A stretch of DNA of 64,000 nt from Planctomycetales bacterium (GTDB taxonomy: Bacteria; Planctomycetota; Phycisphaerae; SM23-33): positions 62,001 to 126,000 of the forward strand of contig JAUWNJ010000004.1 in NCBI GenBank assembly GCA_030612725.1. The letters are read 5' to 3'. Positions 8,234 through 17,414 of this stretch are shown here, piece by piece (within the stretch, counting starts at the first letter, position 1; each line of letters opens with the position of its first letter). Under the pieces are notes generated by a model. It ran no database searches. It worked only from the letters and a program-made list of their open reading frames with translations, and had not been told where the DNA came from. The position numbers and the translations under genes were made by a program.

Positions 8234-10494
8234 ACATTGACCTTCGACAAATCCGTCCCGGTAAACTGGCCGGGCTGCTGAACTCGACGCCGCTGGGCGA
8301 GGTAACGACCGAATCGCGCGTGCGGCGGAATGTCGTTCGAGCCGGGCTGCGCGTCGGCGACGGTAAACGCGTCAACGTCCTTGGTTACGCGGCCTGGCTG
8401 CTTATCACCTGGTGCGGCCAACTCCGCGAAGCGGAGGCCGTCAGCGGCCTGACCGGCTACGAAGCGATGAAGGAACAGGCCCGGGCGCGAAACGCCTCCC
8501 TCTCAACATCGGGCCGGGACATCGGTGAAATCCCCGCCGTGGTCGATCCGCAGCGGAAGGGAAAAACCGTCACCGGCTTCCGCTCCTTCTGCGAGTCGTA
8601 CTTCCCCGATACGTTCACGCTGGCATGGTCGCCCGATCACTTGAAGGTCATGGCTAAAATTGAAGAAGCCGTCCTGCACGGCGGCCTGTTTGCCATGGCC
8701 ATGCCTCGCGGGTCCGGCAAGACGACCATCGCCGAGTGCGCCTGCCTGTGGGCCATCCTGACCGGGGCGAGGGAGTTCGTGTGCCTGATCGGCTCCGACG
8801 AGGGCCACGCCACCGACATGCTCGACAGCATCAAGATGGAACTGGACGGCAACGACCGCCTGCTGGAGGATTTTCCCGAAGCCGCTTATCCCATCCACTG
8901 TCTGGAGGGAATCCCCAACCGCTGCAACGGTCAACTTCATCACGGCCGGCGAACGCACATCGGCTGGACCGCCCAGGAGATTATCCTGCCGACCATTCCC
9001 GGCAGCCCAGCCAGCGGTGCCATTATCAAGGTCGCCGGACTTACCGGCCGGATTCGCGGCATGAAATACAAGCGCGCCGACGGCAAGACCGTTCGCCCGT
9101 CGCTGGTCGTCCTTGACGACCCACAGACCGACGAGTCGGCCCGGAGTCTGTCGCAGTGCGCCACGCGGGAGAGCATCCTGGCCGGTGCGGTTCTGGGCCT
9201 GGCCGGTCCGGGCAGTAAGATTGCGGGCGTCATGCCGTGCACCGTCATCCGCCCCGGCGACATGGCCGACCGAATCCTCGACCGCGAAAAGCATCCCACC
9301 TGGCAGGGCGAGCGGACGAAGATGGTCTATTCGTTCCCAGCCAATGAGAAACTCTGGGCGAAGTACGCCCAAATCCGGGCCGAGAGCCTGCGGAACGACA
9401 ACCGCGGCAGGGAGGCGACGGAGTTCTATCGCGCCAACCGCGAGGCGATGGACGTTGGGGCCGTCGTGGCCTGGCCGGAGCGACATAACCCCGACGAACT
9501 GTCCGCCATCCAGCACGCGATGAATCTTCGGCTCCAGGACGAGGCCGCGTTCTTCGCCGAATACCAGAACGACCCGCTGCCCGAAGATGAAGGCGACGCC
9601 GAGCAGTTGGGAGCCGAGCAGGTCGCCGACAAGACCAACGGCATGAAACGCGGCGTAATCCCTATCGGCTGCAACCACGTGACGATGTTTATCGACGTGC
9701 AGGGCAAGTTGCTGTACTGGGTCATCGCCGCCTGGGAGGACGACTTCACCGGCTACGTGATTGATTACGGGGCGTACCCCGACCAGAAGCGGGCGTATTT
9801 TACACTGCGGGATGCGACGCGGACGATGGCTCGGGCCGCTCCAAGTGCCGGACTGGAAGGTTCGATCTACGCCGGCCTCGAGAAACTCACCGGCGATTAT
9901 CTTGGCCGGGAGTGGCGACGGGACGACGGCGCGGCCATGCGGATTGAGCGGTGTCTAATCGACGCCAACTGGGGGCAATCGACGGACGTGGTGTATCAGT
10001 TTTGTCGCCAGAGCGCCCACGCCTCCATTGTCATGCCCAGCCACGGCCGGTTTGTCGGGGCATCCAGTATTCCGTTCTCCGAGTACAAGCGTAAGCGAGG
10101 TGACCGCGTTGGTCACCACTGGCGAATCCCGAACGTCCAGGGCCGTCGCCAGGTCCGGCACGTCCTGATCGACACGAATTACTGGAAGTCCTTCGTCCAC
10201 GCCCGCCTGGCCGTGGCCATGGGCGATAAGGGGTGCTTATCCCTGTTCGGAAAATACGACCACCGCCTCTTCGCCGACCAGATCACTGCCGAATACCGCG
10301 TCAAGACCGAAGGCCGAGGCCGGACGGTCGATGAATGGAAACTCCGCGCCGGACATCCCGACAACCACTGGTTTGATTGCCTGGTGGGATGTGCCGCCGC
10401 CGCTTCCGTGTGCGGTGTGAACCTGCCGGGCATGGCAGATTGGTCAAATCGGAAAAGGAAACGCTACACACAGGATGACTTGACGAGGCGGTAA
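8230..10494 (+). CDS. terL: Phage terminase large subunit
   Basis: 754 residues from a GTG overlapping the previous stop. The motor ATPase shows Walker A MPRGSGKTT (near residue 160) and Walker B LVVLDDPQ. The C-terminal RNase H-like nuclease shows acidic positions in MFIDVQG, LIDANWG and HPDNHWFDC. The protein cuts concatemeric phage DNA and pumps it into the prohead through the portal. The first 110 residues before the ATPase (TPLGEVTTESRVRRN, VLGYAAWLLI) are an extra domain that may recognise DNA. The next gene starts in the TAATG junction. Confidence 0.93.
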   Translation: MNIDLRQIRPGKLAGLLNSTPLGEVTTESRVRRNVVRAGLRVGDGKRVNVLGYAAWLLITWCGQLREAEAVSGLTGYEAMKEQARARNASLSTSGRDIGEIPAVVDPQRKGKTVTGFRSFCESYFPDTFTLAWSPDHLKVMAKIEEAVLHGGLFAMAMPRGSGKTTIAECACLWAILTGAREFVCLIGSDEGHATDMLDSIKMELDGNDRLLEDFPEAAYPIHCLEGIPNRCNGQLHHGRRTHIGWTAQEIILPTIPGSPASGAIIKVAGLTGRIRGMKYKRADGKTVRPSLVVLDDPQTDESARSLSQCATRESILAGAVLGLAGPGSKIAGVMPCTVIRPGDMADRILDREKHPTWQGERTKMVYSFPANEKLWAKYAQIRAESLRNDNRGREATEFYRANREAMDVGAVVAWPERHNPDELSAIQHAMNLRLQDEAAFFAEYQNDPLPEDEGDAEQLGAEQVADKTNGMKRGVIPIGCNHVTMFIDVQGKLLYWVIAAWEDDFTGYVIDYGAYPDQKRAYFTLRDATRTMARAAPSAGLEGSIYAGLEKLTGDYLGREWRRDDGAAMRIERCLIDANWGQSTDVVYQFCRQSAHASIVMPSHGRFVGASSIPFSEYKRKRGDRVGHHWRIPNVQGRRQVRHVLIDTNYWKSFVHARLAVAMGDKGCLSLFGKYDHRLFADQITAEYRVKTEGRGRTVDEWKLRAGHPDNHWFDCLVGCAAAASVCGVNLPGMADWSNRKRKRYTQDDLTRR

Positions 10495-10661
10495 TGACCA
10501 AGCGGATGGAAGAGAAAAACTACGGTCTGGAGTGCCGACGCTGTGGGTGCCGGCACTTCTACGTGATTTACACGCGCCGGGTTCTCGGCGGAAAGCTGAT
10601 ACGGCGCCGCGAGTGCCGCAACTGTGGGCAACGGATGACAACAGTGGAACAGGAGAAATGA
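10494..10661 (+). CDS. NrdR-like zinc-ribbon protein, 55 aa
   Basis: The ATG overlaps the terminase stop (TAATG). The pattern ECRRCGC...YTRR...RRRECRNCGQRMTT closely follows the zinc ribbon of NrdR and of small phage transcription factors such as Ogr. The ATP-cone of NrdR is absent, so it is not NrdR itself. A role as late-gene activator is possible. Confidence 0.6.
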   Translation: MTKRMEEKNYGLECRRCGCRHFYVIYTRRVLGGKLIRRRECRNCGQRMTTVEQEK

Positions 10662-10662
10662 C

Positions 10663-10953
10663 ATGGATCGTATGAGCGAGTTTGAACTGGAAGTGCTGGA
10701 AAGCCTGCCTTTCGAGCCAACTGGGCTGTCACTGGCCGAGCTGGCTGACGGACTGCTGGACGACCGGAGTCCCCGCGCCAAGGGTCGGATCAGACGGGCT
10801 TTGGACGGCATCGCGGGGGTGCTCGGTGGCCTCTATGTTCGCACCGGCAATGACTATTTGGGCGGCTTTGGCGTGGCAATGTATGGTGTGCCGCGCGACA
10901 AGATGCCCTTGGTGCGGGCATTCTTCGTTGAAAAAAGCCTCGTAAATGTCTAG
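10663..10953 (+). CDS. Hypothetical phage protein, 96 aa, possible winged helix
   Basis: The first residues (FELEVLESLPFEPTGLSLAE then LADGLL) and the following helix RAKGRIRRALDGIAG read like a winged-helix DNA-binding domain. An in-frame ATG three codons in is an alternative start. It sits between the zinc-ribbon gene and a terminator. Function unknown. Confidence 0.5.
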   Translation: MDRMSEFELEVLESLPFEPTGLSLAELADGLLDDRSPRAKGRIRRALDGIAGVLGGLYVRTGNDYLGGFGVAMYGVPRDKMPLVRAFFVEKSLVNV

Positions 10954-11075
10954 CCGTAGACATTTGGCAGAATTTCCTTTGGGATGCCGGAATCCGGTGT
11001 AACAATGCGAGCAGACAACCAGACCGGGCGACGGTTCGAAGGCTGATCACCGCCGGGCCGCTACCGATAGAAATC

Positions 11076-11113
11076 AGGCCGTGTGGGGCCACACACCCGC
11101 ACGGCCTTTTTTT
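11076..11113 (+). terminator. Rho-independent terminator inside the late region
   Basis: AGGCCGTG pairs with CACGGCCT, followed by a run of seven T. It would separate the terminase transcript from the portal-capsid transcript. The 200 bases between 10954 and 11153 hold no other gene that I can see. Confidence 0.75.
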
Positions 11114-11153
11114 ATTGGTTCGCCCGGACCGGTTGTCACAGAGAAACCGAACG

Positions 11154-11351
11154 ATGGCAGACGATTTGGAAAACACGATTCGAGAGAACGCCGCTGGCCC
11201 GAAGCAGGCGAGCGCGGACGGCGTAAGCACCCAGCAGCATTCTCTGGGCGAGCTGGTCGACGCCGACATGCACCTGGCCGGCAAGGGTGCCTTGGCGAAG
11301 AAGAACTTCGGCATGACGCGAGCAAAAATTATTCCTCCGGGAACGGCGTAG
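11154..11351 (+). CDS. Small head protein in gpW position, 65 aa
   Basis: MADDLENTIRENAAGPKQAS then QHSLGELVDADMHLA: a short helical protein directly before the portal gene, where lambda-like phages encode gpW-type connector or head-completion proteins. Role inferred from position and size. Confidence 0.55.
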   Translation: MADDLENTIRENAAGPKQASADGVSTQQHSLGELVDADMHLAGKGALAKKNFGMTRAKIIPPGTA

Positions 11352-11369
11352 TAGCCGGGAAAAACAGAC

Positions 11370-12806
11370 ATGAAACTTTGGCCTTGGAAAAAACGAGCGA
11401 AGCGAACCGGCGCGATGGCGCAGACGCTTGTTCTCCGCGCTAAGTTCGATTCGGCGCAGACAACGCCGGATAACCGGCGGCATTGGGCGAACGCCGATTA
11501 TCTGTCGGCTGACGCGGCGGCTTCGCCTTCTGTGCGGCGGACACTCCGCAACCGGGCACGGTATGAGGTGGCCAACAATTCCTATGCACGCGGGATTGTC
11601 TTGACGCTGGCGAACGACGTAGTTGGTACCGGGCCGAGGTTGCAGATGCTTACCGATGATGGCGAGGTGAACCGGCAAATCGAGGCTGAGTTCATGGCCT
11701 GGGCAAAAGCAATCGACCTGCCGGGAAAACTACGAACGATGCGGGAGACCCGGGCGCAGGACGGTGAGGCGTTCGCTGTCCTGTTCAACAACGACAAATT
11801 GGACTGCCCAGTCAATCTTGACATTCGCCTCATCGAGGCCGACCAGGTGACCACGCCCGATTTGCTGGTGCCCAAGAAGACGTCCGTCGATGGGATCGTC
11901 CTGGACGAATTCGGCAATCCGACCGAATACCACGTCCTGAAGAATCATCCCGGTGGCGGCAGGGCTGCTTTCACGGCTGAGTATGACCATGTTCCGGCTG
12001 AGTCGATGATTCACTGGTTCCGGGCTGACCGGCCTGGGCAGAATCGCGGTCTGCCGGACATACTGCCGGCGCTGCCGCTGTTCGCACAATTGCGGCGCTA
12101 CACGCTGGCCGTTATCGCGGCCGCAGAATCGGCGGCGAACATTGCCATATTCATGAAGACCAACACACCGGCCGGCGGCGAGGCTGCAGAAATTGAGCCG
12201 ATGGCCACGATGGAGTTCGAGCCGAACATGGCCATCTTCGGGCCGGAGGGTTGGGAGCCGTCGCAGATTCGAGCAGAGCAGCCGGCGACGGGGTACGGCG
12301 AGTTCAAGCGGGAGATTCTCAACGAGATAGCCCGTTGTCTGAACATGCCGTACAACATCGCGGCCTGCAATTCATCGGGCTACAACTACGCCTCGGGGCG
12401 ACTTGACCATCAAACCTATTTCAAGAATATCCGGGTGGAGCAGTCGCACATCGAGACGGTTGTCCTGGACCGTATCTTCGCCGCGTGGCTGGCTGAAGCG
12501 GTGCGGGTGTTCGGCTTCGGCGAAATAGCAGACCTCAGCGGGGCTGGTTTTCCGCACCAATGGTTCTGGGTCGGCCACGAGCACGTGGACCCGGCCAAGG
12601 AGGCCAAGGCCCAGGCGACCCGCCTGGCGAATCACACCACCACGCTGGCTACGGAATATGCCCGTGTCGGCCTGGACTGGGAAACGGAACTGCGCCAGCG
12701 GGCGAAGGAGAAGGAATTGATGCAGGAACTGGGATTGAGCGAAGCCGATGCCATCCCGCAAGCGGAAGAGGAGGAGGACAGCGATGTCGAACGAAAAGCA
12801 GCCTGA
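11370..12806 (+). CDS. Phage portal protein, lambda gpB family
   Basis: 478 residues. The N-terminal pattern RRTLRNRARYEVANNSYARG, then VVGTGPRLQM, and DRPGQNRGLPDILPAL in the middle are typical of lambda-type portals. The protein forms the dodecameric ring at one capsid vertex through which terminase packages DNA. The last 60 residues are acidic and helical. The next gene begins 23 bases before this one stops. Confidence 0.92.
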   Translation: MKLWPWKKRAKRTGAMAQTLVLRAKFDSAQTTPDNRRHWANADYLSADAAASPSVRRTLRNRARYEVANNSYARGIVLTLANDVVGTGPRLQMLTDDGEVNRQIEAEFMAWAKAIDLPGKLRTMRETRAQDGEAFAVLFNNDKLDCPVNLDIRLIEADQVTTPDLLVPKKTSVDGIVLDEFGNPTEYHVLKNHPGGGRAAFTAEYDHVPAESMIHWFRADRPGQNRGLPDILPALPLFAQLRRYTLAVIAAAESAANIAIFMKTNTPAGGEAAEIEPMATMEFEPNMAIFGPEGWEPSQIRAEQPATGYGEFKREILNEIARCLNMPYNIAACNSSGYNYASGRLDHQTYFKNIRVEQSHIETVVLDRIFAAWLAEAVRVFGFGEIADLSGAGFPHQWFWVGHEHVDPAKEAKAQATRLANHTTTLATEYARVGLDWETELRQRAKEKELMQELGLSEADAIPQAEEEEDSDVERKAA

Positions 12807-14796
12807 ATTTGTAACGATGACCGCCACAGCGAACATTGAAGCAACAGGTGATGAGAAGCAATTGCCGCGATTCCGCATGGTCGCTTACACCGGCGGGCTG
12901 ATGCGAATTGCGGGTTTTCCTCGGCCTGTCGTGGTGGACCTGGCCGGTCTGGAGATTCCCAATCAGAATCTGCCGATCCGTCTCGACCACGAACGGCGCC
13001 AAGGTGTCGGGCACACGCAGCGCGTGGCCATCGAAAACGGCGCGCTCGTAGCAGAGGGACTCATCAGCCGGGATACGTCGTGGGCGCGGGACGTGGCCAA
13101 AAGCGGCGTCAACGGATTCCCGTGGCAGGCGAGTATTGGCGCTGCCGTGGTGAGGGCAGATTTTGTGCCTGTCGGTCAGCAGGTTCAGGTCAACGGACAG
13201 ACGTTTACAGGCCCGGTGCACGTGGTGCGTCGCGCCATTCTCAAGGAAATCAGTTTTGTCGATAGCGGGGCCGACACGAACACGTCGGCCCGGATTGCAG
13301 CCCAAGATAAGGAGCAGGAAGAAATGACTGACAAGGAAGTCACCAACGTAGAGAAAACGGAAAACGAGGAAACCAATGTGGATACCCCTCAGGACGATCC
13401 GAAGCAAACGGACACCAGTCCAGAGGAGCAAGTTCAGGCGGCGGCAGTCGAGGGCACGGATGCCCTGACCGCCGTTGACCCGGTCGCCGATATGCGAGTT
13501 AAGGCTGCGGCTGAACAGCAGCGTATCGCTGTGGTTCGGAAGGTCTGCGGCGATGACTATCCAGACATTGCCGCCCGTGCAATCACCGAAGGCTGGGACG
13601 AGACCAAGGTCGAGTTGGAGGTGCTTCGCGCTTCCAGGCCCAAGGCACCGGCGGTCCATGTACCGGATAACTCGGTGGACGGGACCATCCTGGAAGCGGC
13701 GTGCATGTTGACGGCGGGTCTGAGCGACGTGGAAAAACTCCACGACGAAAAGACGCTCGACGTGGCCAGCAAACGTTACCGTGGCGGTATCGGTCTTCAG
13801 GAATTGCTTCTGGAGGCGGCATGGGCGAACGGTTACACCGGACGCAACTTCCGAAACAGCCGGGAGGTTCTGCGGTATGCGTTCGCTCCGAACATTCAGG
13901 CTGCGTTCTCGACCGTCGATATCGGCGGGATTCTGTCGAACGTCTCGAACAAGTTCCTGCTTGAAGGTTTTTTCAGCGTCGAGCGGGTCTGGCGGAACAT
14001 CTGCAACGTTCGCAACGTCAGCGATTTTAAGACCGTGACCAGTTACCGGCTGGTCGGCGCTGACCAGTATCAGCCGGTCGCGCCTGGCGGGGAGCTGAAG
14101 CACGGAACTCTCGGCGAGGAAAGTTACACCAACAAGGCCGACACCTACGGATTGCTGCTCTCTATCGACCGGCGGGACATCATCAACGACGACCTCGGTG
14201 CGATAACCACCGTTCCGCGAAAACTGGGTCGTGGCAGCGGCCTGAAGATCAACGACGTATTCTGGGCGATTTTCCTGAACAACAGTGCGTTCTTCAAGAC
14301 GGCCAACAAGAACTACATCTCCGGCGCAGACACCGCCTTGAGCATCGACGGGCTGACGAAGGCCGAGGTGAAGTTCATGGACCAGGTGGATCCCGACGGC
14401 AAACCCATCGGCATCATGCCGTCGGTCGTGCTGGTTCCCACGGCGCTCTCGGCAATCGGTACGCAACTGTTCAAGAGCCTGGAGATACGCGAAACGACGG
14501 CCAGCACGAAGTACCCAACCGCCAACCCGCACCAGGGCAAGTTCCGCGTCGAGGTCAGCCGCTACCTGTCCAACAGCCAGTACACCGGCAACAGCGACAA
14601 GGCGTGGTACCTGCTGGCCGACCCGTCGGACCTGCCGGTCATCGAGGTTGCGTTCCTCAACGGTCAGGAGTCGCCGACCATTGAGTCGGCAGAGGCGGAC
14701 TTCAACGTGCTCGGCGTCCAGATGCGAGGTTACCACGACTTCGGCGTGGCCCTTCAGGACCCCAAGGGCGGCGTGAAGGCCAAGGGCGAAGCATAA
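12784..14796 (+). CDS. Prohead protease / major capsid protein fusion
   Basis: 670 residues. Residues 1-180 are an S78-type prohead protease: likely catalytic His in LPIRLDHERR, Ser in WQASIGA, and the conserved KEISFVDSGAD. An acidic linker (about 181-245, many Glu, Asp and Thr) resembles a scaffold segment. The rest is a major capsid protein (EVLRYAFAPNIQAAFSTVDI, GILSNVSNKFLLEGF). Such fusions are a known class in Mu- and lambda-like phages and must self-cleave to release the capsid subunit. An internal ATG at 13324 preceded by AAGGAG could give a separate scaffold-capsid product. Confidence 0.9.
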   Translation: MSNEKQPEFVTMTATANIEATGDEKQLPRFRMVAYTGGLMRIAGFPRPVVVDLAGLEIPNQNLPIRLDHERRQGVGHTQRVAIENGALVAEGLISRDTSWARDVAKSGVNGFPWQASIGAAVVRADFVPVGQQVQVNGQTFTGPVHVVRRAILKEISFVDSGADTNTSARIAAQDKEQEEMTDKEVTNVEKTENEETNVDTPQDDPKQTDTSPEEQVQAAAVEGTDALTAVDPVADMRVKAAAEQQRIAVVRKVCGDDYPDIAARAITEGWDETKVELEVLRASRPKAPAVHVPDNSVDGTILEAACMLTAGLSDVEKLHDEKTLDVASKRYRGGIGLQELLLEAAWANGYTGRNFRNSREVLRYAFAPNIQAAFSTVDIGGILSNVSNKFLLEGFFSVERVWRNICNVRNVSDFKTVTSYRLVGADQYQPVAPGGELKHGTLGEESYTNKADTYGLLLSIDRRDIINDDLGAITTVPRKLGRGSGLKINDVFWAIFLNNSAFFKTANKNYISGADTALSIDGLTKAEVKFMDQVDPDGKPIGIMPSVVLVPTALSAIGTQLFKSLEIRETTASTKYPTANPHQGKFRVEVSRYLSNSQYTGNSDKAWYLLADPSDLPVIEVAFLNGQESPTIESAEADFNVLGVQMRGYHDFGVALQDPKGGVKAKGEA

Positions 14797-14802
14797 CAAA
14801 AA

Positions 14803-14870
14803 GGGACTTGGGATTAGGGACTTGGGACTTGGCAAAAACAAAATGAACCAGTCCCTAAACCCTAGCCCCT
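14803..14870. repeat. Intergenic GGGACTTGG repeats with partial inverted copy
   Basis: GGGACTTGG occurs at 14803, 14817 and 14824. CCAGTCCCT at 14848 is an inverted copy with one base missing, and CCCTAGCCCC follows. The element fills the gap between capsid and decoration genes and may fold as a hairpin that tunes downstream expression. It resembles chromosomal repeats seen elsewhere in this window. Confidence 0.55.
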
Positions 14871-14898
14871 GCGAAACGACTGGAAGGAGTAACACAAC

Positions 14899-15240
14899 AT
14901 GGCAACTGCAACATTTGTGCATGACGGAAATGCGATTGATTACACGCCCGGTGCCGACGTGGCCGCCGGGGCGGTGGTGCTTCAGGAAGCACTGATCGGC
15001 GTGGCGAAGCGGCCTATCGCGGCCAATACGCTCGGCGCTCTGGCCGTTACGGGCGTGTTCGATTTTCCAAAGACAACCGGCGTGGGCGAGGCGATTACTG
15101 TCGGGTCCAAGGTCTATTGGGACGTGGCCGACCAGGTGGCCAAGACCGACGATGAGACCGGCGCGAACGTTCTTCTCGGCAAGACTATCAAGGCTGCCGG
15201 CGACGACGATGCGACTGTCCGCGTTCGGCTGGACCAATGA
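14899..15240 (+). CDS. DUF2190 capsid decoration-type protein
   Basis: 113 residues with AAGGAG before the ATG. DYTPGADVAAGAVVLQEALI and KVYWDVADQVAKT are typical of DUF2190 proteins, which follow the capsid gene in many phages and probably stabilise the shell. Ends in an ATGA overlap with the next gene. Confidence 0.8.
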   Translation: MATATFVHDGNAIDYTPGADVAAGAVVLQEALIGVAKRPIAANTLGALAVTGVFDFPKTTGVGEAITVGSKVYWDVADQVAKTDDETGANVLLGKTIKAAGDDDATVRVRLDQ

Positions 15241-15590
15241 GTGATTTGATCCGCCAGGGATCGCAGTGGCTGGAACAGATGCGAGCCTCGCACATTTCCA
15301 GCCCGGTCACCTACCGCCGTGACGAAGACAGCCACGAGGTCAACGCTACGTTCGGACGGACGGAGTACGAGGTCGAGGACGAATACGGCCTACGCGTCGG
15401 GGCGCAGGTAACGGACTTCCTGATCTCGGCAGAAGTTTTCCCGTTCGACGAGCCGGAAGCGGGCGACCAGATTGTCGCTGACGGTGCGGTCTTTGAAGTG
15501 ATGAACCTGGCCGGTCAGGGGCACTGGCGATGGAGCGATCCGTATCGGCAAACATTACGGATTCACACGAAGGAAGTGGACAGCGAATGA
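15237..15590 (+). CDS. Head-tail joining (neck) protein
   Basis: 117 residues, overlapping both neighbours by four bases. Predicted mostly beta, with FPFDEPEAGDQIVADGAVFE followed by WSDPYRQTLRIHTKEV, a layout seen in small phage head-closure or joining proteins. Position after decoration protein supports this. No direct motif proof. Confidence 0.6.
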   Translation: MSDLIRQGSQWLEQMRASHISSPVTYRRDEDSHEVNATFGRTEYEVEDEYGLRVGAQVTDFLISAEVFPFDEPEAGDQIVADGAVFEVMNLAGQGHWRWSDPYRQTLRIHTKEVDSE

Positions 15591-15700
15591 GCGGATGCGA
15601 CGGACAGTACGAGCAGGTATGCAAGGGCGAATTCCCGTCGATCCGCGCGAAGCTCGACCGGATGGACGAGGCGATCTGGCAGCGAGTTCTTGGAGGCTGA
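15587..15700 (+). CDS. Tiny phage protein, 37 aa
   Basis: ATG overlaps the previous stop as ATGA. CKGEFPSIRAKLDRMDEAIW is a single amphipathic helix of the type found in small phage proteins before tail genes. Ends one base before the next ATG. Function unknown. Confidence 0.5.
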   Translation: MSGCDGQYEQVCKGEFPSIRAKLDRMDEAIWQRVLGG

Positions 15701-15701
15701 T

Positions 15702-16064
15702 ATGGCCAAAAGATGGATCAATTCGGTGGACGTGGAAGTCGGTGAAAACGGCGCTCCGCTGTTCGACGTGGCGGGTTGCGCCTCGTTTGCAGGTGGGACC
15801 AAGACGGTGTCGTCTTCGTCAACGCCGGAAAAACTCGTCCCTGACCCGACGCCGTGCAGGTTCGTCTGGGTCGGCGCTCGGGTGGACGGATCTGGCAACC
15901 CCCAGAACACCGCACCGTGCTTCATCGGCGATGCCGCCGGGCAGAACATCCCGATTCTCCAGAGCAATTACGAGGGCGTGGTCATCCGTGTTGACGACGC
16001 CAGCAAGGTGTACGTCAAGGTCGGCGTCAACGGCCAGGGCGTGGCGTATCGAATCTTCGCATAG
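15702..16064 (+). CDS. Hypothetical phage structural protein, 120 aa
   Basis: Starts one base after the previous stop. Beta-rich and Gly/Ser-rich, with PCRFVWVGARVDGSGNPQNT and an Asp/Val-rich end. The SSTPEKLVPDPTPCRFVWVG region resembles repeats found in phage head or fibre decoration proteins. Role inferred from its place in the structural operon. Confidence 0.5.
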   Translation: MAKRWINSVDVEVGENGAPLFDVAGCASFAGGTKTVSSSSTPEKLVPDPTPCRFVWVGARVDGSGNPQNTAPCFIGDAAGQNIPILQSNYEGVVIRVDDASKVYVKVGVNGQGVAYRIFA

Positions 16065-16072
16065 GACAGGAA

Positions 16073-17044
16073 ATGGCAACCATTACGTCCGCACAATCCG
16101 GCAACTGGCACGAGACGACGACCTGGGTCGGCGGCGTCGTGCCGAACCTGTACAGCGATGACGTGATCATCGCCGACACGCACGAGGTCATCATTGAGGC
16201 GGGCGAGTATATCTATTTCAGCTGGCCACGGTATATCACGGTGGACAGCGGTGGCTTGCTCGAGGTTCAAGGTGGGTTGGAAATATGCCAGGGAGGCGTC
16301 CTCAACGTCCACGGCGACCTGATCGCAGACGGCCACTACGTGGTGGCATACGACGACGGCACTCTGTCCGTGGAGAGCGGTGGAAACCTTCAGGTTTATC
16401 AAAGCCTGTACGTCGAATGGGACGCGAACCTCTACGTCCACGGGACGCTGACGGTGGAGCCGGGTGGCTGGGCGGCTGTTTACATGGACGGCATCATGAC
16501 CGTGGAGGACGACGGCACTGCACAGATTCACGGCAACCTGAACGTCGAGTATTACGGCAGCCTTTACGTTCACGGGTCTCTGGTCGTGGACGGGAGCCTG
16601 AGTGTATGGGACGACGGCTACATGTCTGTGGAGGCCGGCGGCTCCGCGCACGTTTCTGGTTATCTGTACGCGGATTACTACTCCCGTATTTACATCCACG
16701 GCGACCTGACAGTGGAGTCCAGCGGGTCCGCCTATCTGTACTACCGCAGTTCTCTGTCCGTCGAGCACGCAGGGGCCGTGTTCGTGTACGGCGGCCTGCA
16801 TGTCGAGGATTACGGGGCCTTGGTGGACGTGTACGGCCACTTGGCCGTGCACAGCAGCGGCAGTCTGTACGTGAACAGCCAGACCGTCGTGAAGGTTTAC
16901 AAGGACATCTACATCTCAGGCCGGATGTTCGGCGGCGGGAAGATCATCATGCTGCGGCGTGAGGGAAAAATCTTCGACGCCGATGGCGATTCCCTCTTCG
17001 TACTCGACCAGGCCTACGGCTACGGCCTGCTGAAAATCGCATAG
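16073..17044 (+). CDS. Repetitive beta-solenoid-like phage surface protein
   Basis: 323 residues. After an N-terminal segment SAQSGNWHETTTWVGGVVPN that resembles the start of G8-type domains, about twelve imperfect repeats follow, built on short units such as LYVHGTLTVEPGG, LNVEYYGSLYVHG and LTVESSGSAYLYY. Each turn of about 20 residues alternates strands with Gly-rich corners, as in a right-handed beta helix. Tyr is very frequent. It lies between head and tail genes, so it could be a fibre or carbohydrate-binding decoration on the virion. Confidence 0.6.
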   Translation: MATITSAQSGNWHETTTWVGGVVPNLYSDDVIIADTHEVIIEAGEYIYFSWPRYITVDSGGLLEVQGGLEICQGGVLNVHGDLIADGHYVVAYDDGTLSVESGGNLQVYQSLYVEWDANLYVHGTLTVEPGGWAAVYMDGIMTVEDDGTAQIHGNLNVEYYGSLYVHGSLVVDGSLSVWDDGYMSVEAGGSAHVSGYLYADYYSRIYIHGDLTVESSGSAYLYYRSSLSVEHAGAVFVYGGLHVEDYGALVDVYGHLAVHSSGSLYVNSQTVVKVYKDIYISGRMFGGGKIIMLRREGKIFDADGDSLFVLDQAYGYGLLKIA

Positions 17045-17055
17045 GAGAACGGGTA

Positions 17056-17412
17056 ATGGCGAAGCAAATGGAACTGACCGAGGCCGAGCAACAGATCATA
17101 GAACGGGTCCGTATGACGCCAGCCGAGCGGCGGGCAGAACAGGACGCCCGCAGGCAGTCGCGTCTTGACGCCATGACGACCGAGCAGCGCCAGGCCGAGG
17201 AGCAAAGGGCCGCCAAACTTGCGGCAATGACGCCGAGTGAGCGAAGGGCCTTTTTCGCGGGCAAGCGCCTGGCAGGCGTGGCCCAAGGGCTCAAGCGAGA
17301 AACCGAATACGGCGTGAGTCTGGCCCAGATCGTCGCTTCCCAGGAAACCGAGGACGCAGAGTCCATCGCGTGGCTGAGCAGCGAACTGTCAAAGCCCGCC
17401 GAGGAGAAATAA
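17056..17412 (+). CDS. Coiled-coil phage protein, 118 aa
   Basis: Glu/Arg/Ala-rich helix over most of its length, with two repeats of MTPAERRAEQDARRQ and MTPSERRAFFAGKRL and an intermediate MTTEQRQAEEQ. No known domain. Three bases before the next GTG. Possibly an assembly factor. Confidence 0.5.
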   Translation: MAKQMELTEAEQQIIERVRMTPAERRAEQDARRQSRLDAMTTEQRQAEEQRAAKLAAMTPSERRAFFAGKRLAGVAQGLKRETEYGVSLAQIVASQETEDAESIAWLSSELSKPAEEK

Positions 17413-17414
17413 CC

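Noticed and set aside
8503-9678. 391-codon open frame opposite terminase
   Set aside because: Antisense to the ATPase domain of terminase; composition is that of a complement of coding DNA.
12649-15237. 862-codon open frame on the minus strand
   Set aside because: It lies opposite portal, capsid and decoration genes that have clear motifs; its sequence is low-complexity and has no ribosome site. A GC-bias shadow.
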